Shown one piece after another: positions 14,446 through 22,654 of a DNA stretch of 40,662 nucleotides. The translations under genes were made by a program, and so were the position numbers. Under the pieces are notes generated by a model. That model searched no databases. It was not told the DNA's origin and saw nothing but the letters and a program-made list of their open reading frames with translations. Positions within the stretch are counted from its first letter, which is position 1, and each line of letters starts with the position of its first letter. The DNA is from JACKCP01 sp034007295 (GTDB lineage: Bacteria; Desulfobacterota; Desulfobacteria; Desulfobacterales; JACKCP01): assembly GCA_034007295.1 (NCBI GenBank), contig JAVERC010000032.1:1-40662 (forward strand). The letters run 5' to 3'.

Positions 14446-14676
14446 TTATTTAATTAATTTTTTTATTTCATCTGGAGAGGGGATTTTCCCGACAACTTTT
14501 ACTTTTCCATCAACTGCAAGAGCCGGGGTCATCATAACTCCCATTGCCATAATCTGTTTCATGTCTGTTATTTTTTCAACTTCACATGATATTCCTGATT
14601 CTTCGGCCGCTTTTTTTGCGTTTTCTGCAAGTTTTTCGCATTTTGCACATCCAGTGCCCAAAACCTGTATTTTCAT
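14446..14676 (-). CDS. Small thioredoxin/glutaredoxin-like protein
   Basis: A 76-residue single-domain redox protein of the archaeal-type small thioredoxin family (thioredoxin_3). It starts M-K-I-Q-V-L-G-T-G-C-A-K-C, with active-site C10 and C13, and has the cis-Pro region MTPALAVDG. Such proteins are often encoded next to ArsP-like permeases and may reduce the permease or its metal cargo in the cytoplasm. The ATG at 14676 is chosen because GGAGG lies 7 nt upstream; an upstream in-frame start would overlap the permease gene and add an unmatched extension. It begins 26 bp after the permease stop. Confidence 0.9.
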   Translation of the reverse strand: MKIQVLGTGCAKCEKLAENAKKAAEESGISCEVEKITDMKQIMAMGVMMTPALAVDGKVKVVGKIPSPDEIKKLIK

Positions 14677-14701
14677 ATTATTTCCTCCGTAAATTATGTT
14701 T

Positions 14702-16003
14702 TTATCCAAAAATTGAACCGTAAATAATTCCGCTTATTGTTGCCATTATTATTACAAGTCCAACAAAAACAGCTGTTTTTTTGTTTCCAAGGACACTTCT
14801 TATTACAAGCATGTTTGGAAGACTTAATGCAGGTCCTGCAAGTAAAAGTGCAAGTGCAGGTCCTTTTCCCATTCCATTACCTATAAGTCCCTGCAAAATA
14901 GGAACTTCTGTTAAGGTTGCAAAATACATAAAAGCACCTGCAAATGATGCAAAAAAGTTTGCAGCAATTGAATTTCCGCCCACTGCTGAAGAAACCCAGG
15001 TTGATGGAATAAGGCCTTCATTTCCAACTCTTCCAAGTAAAAATCCTGCAATTAAAACTCCAAACAAAAGAAGAGGCATAATCTGTTTTGCAAAATCCCA
15101 TGATGAACTGAACCATTCTTTTGTTTCACCTTTGTCTGTACTTGTAAAAACGCTTAAGCCTATTGCACCGGCTGTAAATGCAATTAGCGGATCTTTTGGA
15201 AAAATAAATGCAAAAGCTGTGACAATAACAGCAGTCAAACCTATTTTCCAGAAAGCCATTTCAAACCATTTCCAGAGCATAAACGCAAAACACAGGGCAA
15301 ATCCTGAAGTAATTATCCATTTAAGATTGTAAATTGCAGCCCAGATTCCTGAATTTTCAGCAGGTTTTCCCCAGTTTGCAAATACAAGGATACCAACCAT
15401 TGATGCAAAATAAAGACTGTCCTGCCATAGTTTTCTTTTTGTTTCTTCTTCGGGCATGACCATTTGTGCATCAATTTTTTCCTGTTCCTCTTTTCTGAAA
15501 ATAAACTGCATCAAAAGGCCGATTATTATGCTGAAAAATATTGCACCAACTGCCCTTGCAATTCCAAGTTCAGGGCCTAAAACCCTTGCAGTAAGAATAA
15601 TCGCAAGAACATTTATTGCAGGGCCTGAATATAAAAAAGCAGTTGCAGGTCCAAGTCCTGCCCCCATTTTGTAGATTCCTGAGAAAAGAGGGAGTATTGT
15701 GCATGAACAAACAGCTAAAATTGTTCCTGAAACAGAAGCAACTCCATAAGCAAGAATTTTATTTGCCTTTGCTCCAAGATATTTCATAACAGATGCCTGA
15801 CTTACAAAAACAGCAATTGCACCTGCAATGAAAAATGCAGGAACAAGGCATAAAAGAACATGTTCCCTTGCATACCATTTTGTAAGATAAAGTGCTTCCA
15901 TTATTGCATTGTCAAAACGATCAATGCCCACAGGAAGATAAAAAAATACAAGGAAAACGCTTATTATTGAAGCAAGCGGTTTCCATTCAGTTTTCCATTC
16001 CAT
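14702..16003 (-). CDS. ArsP/DUF318-family permease
   Basis: A 433-residue polytopic membrane protein with roughly ten helices. It shows the family hallmark TILAVCSCTILPLFSGIYKMG followed by YSGPAINVLA in the first half, and the equivalent LTEVPILQGLIGNGMG..LLLAGPALSLPN in the second half, so the two halves are an inverted duplication. The CSC pair probably lies in the transport path. The family (PF03773) includes the methylarsenite exporter ArsP and putative Cu/Zn exporters; this longer form with a central insert is common next to ArsR and a small thioredoxin. ATG at 16003 follows GGGGG with short spacing. A second ArsR-type operator lies immediately upstream. The exact metal or metalloid is not shown by the sequence. 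Confidence 0.88.
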   Translation of the reverse strand: MEWKTEWKPLASIISVFLVFFYLPVGIDRFDNAIMEALYLTKWYAREHVLLCLVPAFFIAGAIAVFVSQASVMKYLGAKANKILAYGVASVSGTILAVCSCTILPLFSGIYKMGAGLGPATAFLYSGPAINVLAIILTARVLGPELGIARAVGAIFFSIIIGLLMQFIFRKEEQEKIDAQMVMPEEETKRKLWQDSLYFASMVGILVFANWGKPAENSGIWAAIYNLKWIITSGFALCFAFMLWKWFEMAFWKIGLTAVIVTAFAFIFPKDPLIAFTAGAIGLSVFTSTDKGETKEWFSSSWDFAKQIMPLLLFGVLIAGFLLGRVGNEGLIPSTWVSSAVGGNSIAANFFASFAGAFMYFATLTEVPILQGLIGNGMGKGPALALLLAGPALSLPNMLVIRSVLGNKKTAVFVGLVIIMATISGIIYGSIFG

Positions 16004-16019
16004 AAAACCCCCAATATTT

Positions 16020-16039
16020 ATTTGGTTGAATTGCCAAAT
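16020..16039 (-). promoter_or_regulatory. Second ArsR-type operator, between arsR and the permease
   Basis: ATTTGG (16020-16025), 8 nt, CCAAAT (16034-16039). Sequence and spacing match the operator over the arsR promoter, so the same repressor dimer is likely to bind both. It lies 17 bp upstream of the permease start. Confidence 0.65.
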
Positions 16040-16054
16040 GTTTTTTAAAAAAAA

Positions 16055-16372
16055 TCAGATTATTTTTTGAATAATTTTTGATTCAGATTTAATCACAGCC
16101 TCAACACAACCCATAAACTGCAATATACATGGAACTTTAAGCCTGTAGTAAACCTGTTTTCCTTTTTTTTCAAAATCAACAATTCCTGCATTTTTTAAAA
16201 CAAGAAGATGTTTTGATATTGTAGAAAAATCAGCATCAATTCTATCTACAAATTCACATACGCACTTTTCTCCATAATAAAGCTCATCTATTATCCAAAG
16301 CCTTGTCGGGTGTGCCATTGCCTTGATAATTTTTGCTCTTGATTCATAAATTTCTTTTTTGTGGTTTTCCAA
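16055..16372 (-). CDS. arsR: ArsR-family metal(loid)-responsive repressor
   Basis: A 105-residue winged-helix repressor of the ArsR/SmtB family. The metalloid-sensing motif CVC is present (EKCVCEF; C37 and C39) at the start of the DNA-recognition helix region, as in E. coli-type ArsR. A further Cys pair (VPCILQFMGC) near the C-terminus could take part in binding. The recognition helix reads DFSTISKHLLVLKNAGIV and the wing KKGKQVYYRL. The start is TTG at 16372, supported by AGGAG 7 nt upstream. It is the first gene of the operon and is expected to bind the ATTTGG-N8-CCAAAT sites on either side of itself, releasing them on binding As(III), Sb(III) or an organoarsenical. Confidence 0.92.
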   Translation of the reverse strand: MENHKKEIYESRAKIIKAMAHPTRLWIIDELYYGEKCVCEFVDRIDADFSTISKHLLVLKNAGIVDFEKKGKQVYYRLKVPCILQFMGCVEAVIKSESKIIQKII

Positions 16373-16398
16373 AGTGAGACTCCTTAAATTGGATAATT

Positions 16399-16435
16399 AT
16401 ATTTGGTATATTAGCCAAATATTGTTTTTAGTCAA
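16399..16435 (-). promoter_or_regulatory. arsR promoter with overlapping ArsR operator
   Basis: On the minus strand, TTGACT (16435..16430) and TAATAT (16413..16408) are 16 bp apart. An inverted repeat ATATTTGG (16399-16406), 8 nt, CCAAATAT (16415-16422) covers the -10 element, so a bound repressor would block RNA polymerase. A second copy of the same pattern lies 380 bp downstream. Confidence 0.75.
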
Positions 16436-16614
16436 CTGAATTTTTTTATTTTGGGGCTTTTAATTTTTCAGAAAAGCAGCAGCTGTTCCCATTTTTAGCT
16501 GAATAATTACAAATTTATTTTATCACAAAATTATTTTTGAGTTTTTAAATTGGAGTCTGATGTAGTATTATTTTTCTTATTTCATTCCATTCTTTTATCT
16601 AATTGACTATTTTT

Positions 16615-19221
16615 ATGGGGGCTGACTTGAATTTTAAAAAATTCTTACCCTCTGAAGGCAGAAGTATTAGCATAACTTCAGGGCTTCTTTTTTTTATACT
16701 TTCTTTCGTAGCTGCAACTACTCTTGTTATTATCATATGCCTTTACTTTTTTCTTTCTGCTCATATAGACAGGGAAATGGAAAAAAAAGTCAGGGAGTAT
16801 TTTCACTATATTGAAAAAAGTCTTGAGAGGCCTCTTTGGATTTACGATGAGGAATCCATTTTTAAAACAGCTGATAATTTTTTTAAAAGTTCTCCTGTTG
16901 CAGGGCTTTGGATATATGATCTTGCTGAAAAAAAAGTTATTTATAAAGCAAGTCTTGAAAATGTTGATAAACTTGTCATGTTTGAAGGAAATATTGAATA
17001 TCAGGATTCAATTTTGGGTAAGATCAGGCTTGGATTATCAAAAAAAGATTATTTTTCATCAATCAGAAAAACTATTTTTTCAATAACAGCAGCCGTTGTA
17101 TTTATTACCTTGAACCTTATTTTTTTTATTTATCTGTTTATTCAAAGTTTTTTAAGAAAACCTTTAAATGAAATGATAAACGGCATTGGGGCAGTATCTG
17201 GAGGTAATTATGACTACAGATTTAAGAATTTTTACCAAAAGGAGTTTTTTTTAATTACAGAGGCATTCCATGAAATGTCTTGCCAGATAAAAAAAAGAGA
17301 GAATTTTTTAAGGGAAAGCGAAGAAAAATTCAAGCTTTTAGCAAACTCAACCTCAATGGGAATTATGGTTTATAATGAGAACAAATGGGTTTATGCAAAT
17401 CCTGCTGCAATTCAAATGTGTGGATACAGCCTTGATGAGCTTAAAAATATGTTTTTCTGGGAAATTGCCGATGGGCAGTTTTTGGAACTGATTCGTGAAA
17501 GAGGCTTAAAAAGACAGAAAAATCTTTTTGCATATTCAGGTTATGAAGCTTTGATAAAATGTAAAAGCGGTGAAAAAAGATGGGCATATATTGAAGGCAA
17601 CTCAATAAATTATATGGGAAAACCTTCAGGAATAATATCTGTAATTGATATTACAAAAAGAAAAGAGGTAGAAGAAAAAATAATAAGTGCATGGAAATTT
17701 GTTGAAAATATCATCAATTCAATGCCTTCTGTTATTATTTCAGTTGATCTTGATATGGTTGTAAGACTTTGGAATAAAAAAGCTGAACTGCGTACCAAAA
17801 TTTTGGCAAAACAGGCAAATGGTCTTAAGTTGAATGATCTTTTTCCAGAACTTGATTGTGTGATAGCAAAAATAAAAAACGCAATTACACTTTCAACAGT
17901 TGAAAAAATCGAAAGGCGTACTTCTCTGATAGATGGAAAGGAATATGTAGAGGATATAATTATTTATCCTGTCTCAAATCATGAATTTACGGGAGCTGTT
18001 ATAAGAATTGACGATATAACTGACAGGGTAAGGCTTGATGAGGCACTTATTGAGGCAGAAACTGCAAAAAAGGCAAATTTTGCAAAAAGTCTTTTTCTTG
18101 CCAATATGAGCCATGAGTTGAGAACCCCTCTTAATGGAGTTATTGGAATGTCAAGCATTGCCCTTGAGTCAGGGCTTAATGCTGAACAAAGAGAATATAT
18201 TGAAATTATTAGGAATAGTGCAGAAAACCTTTTAACTATTGTTTGTGATATTTTGGATTTTTCCAAAATTGATTCCGGCAAAATGGAAATTGAAAATATT
18301 GATTTTAATCTAGATAAGCTTTTGGAAGCTATTAAGCAAAAAGCATTGGAAAAGGCTGAGAGCAAAGGTCTTTTATTTGAATTTAACATAGATCCGGCTC
18401 TTCCTGAATATTTGAACGGAGATTGTTCAAGGTTAAAACAAATCCTTTTGAATATAATTGATAATGCTTTTAAGTATACACAAAAAGGCTTTGTCAAACT
18501 TATTGTAAAATCAGAAAATACCAATAACCAGGATGTTTATATTAAGTTTTCCATAGAAGATTCAGGTATAGGAATCCCTTCTGGAAAGCTCAAATCCCTT
18601 TTTAAGCCCTTTGAGCAGATTGACAGCTCATATACCAGAGAATACAGTGGCCTAGGACTTGGGCTTGCCATATCATTCCAGCTTACAAAAATGATGGATG
18701 GTGATATGAGAGCTTACAGCAGTCAGGGTAAAGGTTCCTTATTCGAAATTCTTATTCCCTTTAAAAAGGTTTTTTGTTTTGATGATAATAATATTTTGCC
18801 CGTTAAAAATCAGGAACCAGAAAAAAAAGAGTTTAAAAAGTCAAATGCAAAAATTCTTGTTGCAGAAGATAATCCTGTAAATCAGGATATTTTTTCAAGG
18901 TATCTAAAAAAACTTGGTCTTGATGCTGATTTTGTTTCAAATGGAAAGCAGTGCATTGAAGCACTTGTGGAAAAAGACTATAATCTTGTTTTTATGGATT
19001 GCCAGATGCCTGAAATGGACGGTTATGAAGCTTCAACAAGAATAAAAAGGGGAGAGTGCGGAAAAGATAAAATTCCTCCAATAATTGCACTTACAGCCCA
19101 TTTTGGAGAAGATGAAAGAAAAAAATGCAGGGATTTTGGAATGGATGATTTTGTATCAAAGCCAGTTGATATAAAAGAACTTGAAGCTGTTCTTGATAAA
19201 TGGACTCAATATAAAATTTAA
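16615..19221 (+). CDS. Hybrid sensor histidine kinase (2 TM, HAMP, 2 PAS, HisKA, HATPase, receiver)
   Basis: An 868-residue membrane sensor. Transmembrane helices at about 22-46 and 153-176 enclose a periplasmic sensor region. A HAMP linker (about 176-230) and two PAS domains (about 238-350 and 362-475; first one with NPAAIQMCGYSLDEL) follow. The HisKA domain has phospho-acceptor His500 in MSHELRTPLNG. The HATPase domain shows NIIDNAFKYT, DSGIGIP and GLGLGLAIS. A C-terminal receiver (about 740-860) has the acidic pair AEDN and phospho-acceptor Asp795 in FMDCQMPEMDG. The start is uncertain: TTG 16603, ATG 16615 and TTG 16627 are all in frame and none has a convincing ribosome-binding site except a G-run before 16627. 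It is divergent from arsR and overlaps the nrdG stop convergently (shared TTAA). No partner response regulator with an output domain is adjacent. Confidence 0.9.
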   Translation: MGADLNFKKFLPSEGRSISITSGLLFFILSFVAATTLVIIICLYFFLSAHIDREMEKKVREYFHYIEKSLERPLWIYDEESIFKTADNFFKSSPVAGLWIYDLAEKKVIYKASLENVDKLVMFEGNIEYQDSILGKIRLGLSKKDYFSSIRKTIFSITAAVVFITLNLIFFIYLFIQSFLRKPLNEMINGIGAVSGGNYDYRFKNFYQKEFFLITEAFHEMSCQIKKRENFLRESEEKFKLLANSTSMGIMVYNENKWVYANPAAIQMCGYSLDELKNMFFWEIADGQFLELIRERGLKRQKNLFAYSGYEALIKCKSGEKRWAYIEGNSINYMGKPSGIISVIDITKRKEVEEKIISAWKFVENIINSMPSVIISVDLDMVVRLWNKKAELRTKILAKQANGLKLNDLFPELDCVIAKIKNAITLSTVEKIERRTSLIDGKEYVEDIIIYPVSNHEFTGAVIRIDDITDRVRLDEALIEAETAKKANFAKSLFLANMSHELRTPLNGVIGMSSIALESGLNAEQREYIEIIRNSAENLLTIVCDILDFSKIDSGKMEIENIDFNLDKLLEAIKQKALEKAESKGLLFEFNIDPALPEYLNGDCSRLKQILLNIIDNAFKYTQKGFVKLIVKSENTNNQDVYIKFSIEDSGIGIPSGKLKSLFKPFEQIDSSYTREYSGLGLGLAISFQLTKMMDGDMRAYSSQGKGSLFEILIPFKKVFCFDDNNILPVKNQEPEKKEFKKSNAKILVAEDNPVNQDIFSRYLKKLGLDADFVSNGKQCIEALVEKDYNLVFMDCQMPEMDGYEASTRIKRGECGKDKIPPIIALTAHFGEDERKKCRDFGMDDFVSKPVDIKELEAVLDKWTQYKI

Positions 19222-19910
19222 CCTGCTTTGCATATTTTCACATAATTTTTGGCCTCATTTTTCAAAAACATGAAGTCCTCTTCAGAAAACTGCTCAATAC
19301 CTTTAAAAAAATCAGGTTTATAAACTTTTTTCAGTATGAATTTTTGAAGAACATATTTTTTTGCACCTTTTATTTCTTTGATGATTTTTAAAAAATTTTC
19401 TTTTGTTACAAAAGGCTTTGCACAGGTTGTTCTGAAATAATAGTCTGAATTGGAATTAATTATTAAGTCAACTGACTGCCTTAGATTTTCCTCTATATTT
19501 TTTTCAGATGTAAGATTTATGTAATTATTAAATGGTGTTTTTATATCCATTGCAACAAGATCAATAATTTTTTCTTTTAAAAGTTTTTCAAGAATTTTTG
19601 GCCTGCTTCCGTTTGTGTCTAATTTGATAAGAAATCCAAGTTCCTTGATTTTTTGTGCAAATTCATAAAGATCGTTTTGAAGTGTAGGTTCTCCGCCTGT
19701 TATAACAACGGCATCAATAAAATTTTTCCTTGATTTTAAAAATAAAAAAAATTCGTTTATATCAATAACAGAATTATCTTTTTCAAAAGGAATAAGTTCT
19801 GGATTGTGGCAGTAAGGGCATTTAAAATTACAGCCTTTTGTAAATATAACAGAAGAAATTTTTCCAGGAAAATCTATTAATGAATTTTTTTGAAAACCGC
19901 CTGCAAGCAT
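19218..19910 (-). CDS. nrdG: Anaerobic ribonucleotide reductase activating protein (radical SAM)
   Basis: A 230-residue radical-SAM activase. The cluster-binding motif is C27-x3-C31-x2-C34 (KGCNFKCPYCHNP), followed by the SAM-binding GGE (VVITGGEPTLQ). It is longer than the short E. coli NrdG and belongs to the NrdG2/PflA-like type. It would install the glycyl radical on NrdD, encoded 240 bp upstream on the same strand. ATG at 19910 follows AAGGA. The gap to nrdD holds a terminator and a foldback repeat, so nrdG may have its own promoter or depend on read-through. The stop overlaps the hybrid kinase stop on the other strand. Confidence 0.92.
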   Translation of the reverse strand: MLAGGFQKNSLIDFPGKISSVIFTKGCNFKCPYCHNPELIPFEKDNSVIDINEFFLFLKSRKNFIDAVVITGGEPTLQNDLYEFAQKIKELGFLIKLDTNGSRPKILEKLLKEKIIDLVAMDIKTPFNNYINLTSEKNIEENLRQSVDLIINSNSDYYFRTTCAKPFVTKENFLKIIKEIKGAKKYVLQKFILKKVYKPDFFKGIEQFSEEDFMFLKNEAKNYVKICKAG

Positions 19911-19922
19911 TTTTAATTTCCT

Positions 19923-20073
19923 TATTTAGTGGTGAACGAAAACTGTCTTTTTGTCCATTCTAAAGTCAGATTCAAATTTTAATCCTTAAAATACTTAATG
20001 TGTCTTTAAGGTTAAATTTTTCATCTTCTGCAGCTGAAACAAAATTTTCGTTTTTGCCCGGTCACTATTTATA
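19923..20073. repeat. Foldback repeat, copy B (~151 bp)
   Basis: Second and most diverged copy of the family, same orientation as copy A. Starts TATTTAGTGGTGAACG and ends GCCCGGTCACTATTTATA; the internal blocks (AATCCTTAAAATAC, AAGGTTAAATTTTTC) are recognisable. It ends the nrdD-nrdG gap, with one end 13 bp upstream of the nrdG start, so an nrdG transcript starting farther upstream would carry the fold in its leader. Confidence 0.75.
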
Positions 20074-20089
20074 AAAATCAGCCTTATTT

Positions 20090-20134
20090 AAGAAAAAGTC
20101 CTTTTCTTAAAGATGAAGGAAAGGACTTTTTCTT
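20090..20134 (-). terminator. Rho-independent terminator of nrdD
   Basis: Perfect 15-bp inverted repeat AAGAAAAAGTCCTTT (20090-20104) / AAAGGACTTTTTCTT (20120-20134) with a 15-nt loop. It lies 17 bp after the nrdD stop, and on the minus strand the stem ends in a T-rich run. It should separate nrdD from nrdG transcription at least in part. Confidence 0.75.
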
Positions 20135-20150
20135 TAAAAATTTATTTGAG

Positions 20151-22244
20151 TCATGAGGCTATATTAAATACTTTTCTTTTTCCAAATTCTGTAAGTTTTC
20201 CATCATTCCACTGCTGAACAGGACGAAGATAACCTACAACCCTTGAATAAACCTCTGTTTCTTCGCCGCATTTTGGACAAGTGTAATGCTCTCCTGGAAT
20301 ATATCCATGGGAAGGACATACGCTGAAAGTCGGAGAAAGTGTAAAATAAGGAAGTTTGAAGTTTTCAGCAATTTTTCTTACAAGTGTTTTTGTTGACTCA
20401 GGATCTGTAATTTCTTCTCCAAGGAAAAGATGAAAAACTGTTCCGCCTGTATATCTTGTCTGAAGTTCATCCTGAAGGGAAAGAGCCTCAAATATATCGT
20501 CTGTGTAGTTTACAGGAAGCTGGGAAGAGTTTGTATAAAATGGTGCTTTTCCGTTTTTAAAGTCTGCTTCGTTTGCACAGATGATTTTTGGATATTTTTC
20601 CTTGTCTTTAAGTGCAAGCCTGTATGAAGTTCCTTCTGCAGGAGTTGCTTCCAGGTTGAAAATATCACCTGTTTCTTCCTGGATTTCTTCCATTTTACTT
20701 CTTATATAGTCCATTATTTCAATGGCAAAAGCCTGTCCGTTTTTGGAACCTATGTCTTCACCTATAAAATTAAGACAGGCCTCGTTCATGCCGTTTATTC
20801 CAATTGTTGAAAAGTGGTTTTTCCAGTATACACCGGTTTTTTCCTTGATATTTCGCAGGTAGAACTTGGAATATGGATAAAGGTTACCTTCTGTGAATTT
20901 TTCAAGTACTTTTCTTTTGATTACAAGGCTTTGTTTGGAAAGCTCAATAAGTTCATCAAGTTTCTTCTTGAAATCATTTTTAGTATCGGAAAGATGTGCA
21001 ACCCTTGGAAGGTTTATTGTAACAACACCTATTGAACCTGTAAGCGGGTTTGCTCCAAAAAGTCCGCCGCCTCTTTTTCTTAGTTCCCTGTTGTCAAGTC
21101 TAAGACGGCAGCACATTGACCTTGCATCTTCAGGGTCCATATCAGAGTTGATAAAGTTTGAGAAATATGGAATCCCGTATTTCCCTGTCATTGTCCACAC
21201 AGGATCAAGGGTTTCATTGTCCCAGTCAAAGTCCTTTGTAACATTGTAGGTTGGAATTGGAAATGTGAAAACTCTTCCTCTTGCATCACCTGCCATCATT
21301 ACTTCTGCAAAAGCCTTGTTCAAAAGATCCATTTCAGCCTGGAAATCACCATATGTTTCCTTTTGGGGAACTCCGCCTATTATTGCCGGAGTATCCTTTA
21401 GTATTGATGGAGGATTAAGGTCCATTGTAATATTTGTAAAAGGTGTCTGGAATCCAACCCTTGTTGGAATATTGATGTTGAATACAAATTCCTGAAGAGC
21501 CTGCTTTATATCTTTGAATGAAAGTTTGTCATATCTTATAAAAGGAGCAAGAAGAGTATCAAAGTTTGATACTGCCTGGGCTCCTGCTGCTTCACCCTGA
21601 AGAGTATAGAAAAAGTTTACAAGCTGTCCAAGTGCAGATCTGAAATGCTTTGGAGGTGCTGATTCAATTTTTCCGGCAACCCCTTTAAATCCTTCCATAA
21701 GAAGATCCTGAAGATCCCAGCCGACACAATAAACAGATAAAAGACTTAAATCATGAATATGAATATCTCCGCCTTTGTGTGCCTGTCTTATTTCAGGAGG
21801 ATAAATTCTGCTGAGCCAGTATTCCGATGTAATGTCTGAAGAAATGTAGTTGTTAAGGCCCTGGAGAGAATAGCTCATGTTGCTGTTTTCTTTTATTTTC
21901 CAGTCCATTTTTTTCAGATAATTGTCAACCAGGTCAATATTTTGCTTTGTTGCAAGGTTTCTTATCTGGCTGTGCTGTTCACGGTAAATTATATATGCCT
22001 TGGCAGTTATATAATAGGGTGAGTCTAAAAGAACTCTTTCTACTATATCCTGAATATCTTCAACATATGGTTCAGGTCCAAGTCTCATTTCATGGGCAAG
22101 ACTTAATACTCTTAATGTAAGTTTTTTGGCTTCTTTTTCTGTAAATTCACCAGTTGCTTCCCCTGCCTTTTTTATGGCATTTGTAATTTTTGAAGGGTCA
22201 AATTCAACAACCCTGTTATCTCTCTTTCTAATTTTTTCAAACAA
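20151..22244 (-). CDS. nrdD: Anaerobic (class III) ribonucleoside-triphosphate reductase
   Basis: A 697-residue class III reductase that makes deoxyribonucleotides without oxygen. It opens with an ATP-cone regulatory domain (about residues 1-95, KRDNRVVEFDPSKITNAI). The 10-stranded barrel core follows (IHIHDLS; LPRVAHLS; NFIG-type NEACLNFIGEDIG). The C-terminus has a zinc site (CPSHGYIPGEHYTCPKCGEE) and the glycyl-radical loop RVVGYLRPVQQW with radical Gly671. Length is normal. The start is TTG at 22244, supported by AGGAG 7 nt upstream. Two NrdR-box-like sites overlap the promoter. The radical is installed by the NrdG encoded downstream. Confidence 0.96.
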   Translation of the reverse strand: MFEKIRKRDNRVVEFDPSKITNAIKKAGEATGEFTEKEAKKLTLRVLSLAHEMRLGPEPYVEDIQDIVERVLLDSPYYITAKAYIIYREQHSQIRNLATKQNIDLVDNYLKKMDWKIKENSNMSYSLQGLNNYISSDITSEYWLSRIYPPEIRQAHKGGDIHIHDLSLLSVYCVGWDLQDLLMEGFKGVAGKIESAPPKHFRSALGQLVNFFYTLQGEAAGAQAVSNFDTLLAPFIRYDKLSFKDIKQALQEFVFNINIPTRVGFQTPFTNITMDLNPPSILKDTPAIIGGVPQKETYGDFQAEMDLLNKAFAEVMMAGDARGRVFTFPIPTYNVTKDFDWDNETLDPVWTMTGKYGIPYFSNFINSDMDPEDARSMCCRLRLDNRELRKRGGGLFGANPLTGSIGVVTINLPRVAHLSDTKNDFKKKLDELIELSKQSLVIKRKVLEKFTEGNLYPYSKFYLRNIKEKTGVYWKNHFSTIGINGMNEACLNFIGEDIGSKNGQAFAIEIMDYIRSKMEEIQEETGDIFNLEATPAEGTSYRLALKDKEKYPKIICANEADFKNGKAPFYTNSSQLPVNYTDDIFEALSLQDELQTRYTGGTVFHLFLGEEITDPESTKTLVRKIAENFKLPYFTLSPTFSVCPSHGYIPGEHYTCPKCGEETEVYSRVVGYLRPVQQWNDGKLTEFGKRKVFNIAS

Positions 22245-22285
22245 TGTTATTCTCCTTGTTCTGAAGGGGTTTTAAAAATATCTAT

Positions 22286-22350
22286 ATACAATATATCGAT
22301 GTTTTTAATTATTTATTACAATATATAGTATTGTTTTTTTGTTGAGTCAA
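22286..22350 (-). promoter_or_regulatory. nrdD promoter with two NrdR-box-like sites
   Basis: On the minus strand, TTGACT (22350..22345) and TATATA (22327..22322) are 17 bp apart. Two near-identical cores, CTATATATTG (22328..22319) and CGATATATTG (22298..22289), fit the NrdR box consensus (acaCwAtATaTwGtgt) and lie 30 bp apart, close to the three-turn spacing usual for NrdR. The first covers the -10. The nrdR gene itself is not in the window. Confidence 0.7.
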
Positions 22351-22372
22351 TAAATTAAAATAGAAAAAAATT

Positions 22373-22654
22373 ATGAAAATAGAAGAAAAAAATTTTTCAG
22401 GAAAAATAAATTATCCATGGTATGATTCCGAAGGATTATGTATTTTTCTTATTGTTTTTATGGTTATTGTTTTTTTTTTCGGGCTCTCTGGAATTTTTGC
22501 AGCATTAAATACTGAGTATACAAGTCTTGTAATTAAAATCCCTGCTGCCTTGTCATTAATGTCTTTTTATATTGTTTTTTCCATTTCAATGAGAATTTTT
22601 AAAAGAAGAAAGATCAATAAATCTCTAGAGTTTTTGGATTTTTACAGAAAATAG
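22373..22654 (+). CDS. Small two-helix membrane protein of unknown function
   Basis: A 93-residue protein with a polar N-terminus, two transmembrane helices (about residues 21-43, LCIFLIVFMVIVFFFGLSG, and 50-73) and a basic C-terminus (RIFKRRKINK). I recognise no family. It is divergent from nrdD, and its last 41 bp overlap the 3' end of the Nudix gene on the other strand. No strong ribosome-binding site is visible before the ATG, so reality of the gene rests on its clean membrane-protein layout. Confidence 0.5.
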   Translation: MKIEEKNFSGKINYPWYDSEGLCIFLIVFMVIVFFFGLSGIFAALNTEYTSLVIKIPAALSLMSFYIVFSISMRIFKRRKINKSLEFLDFYRK

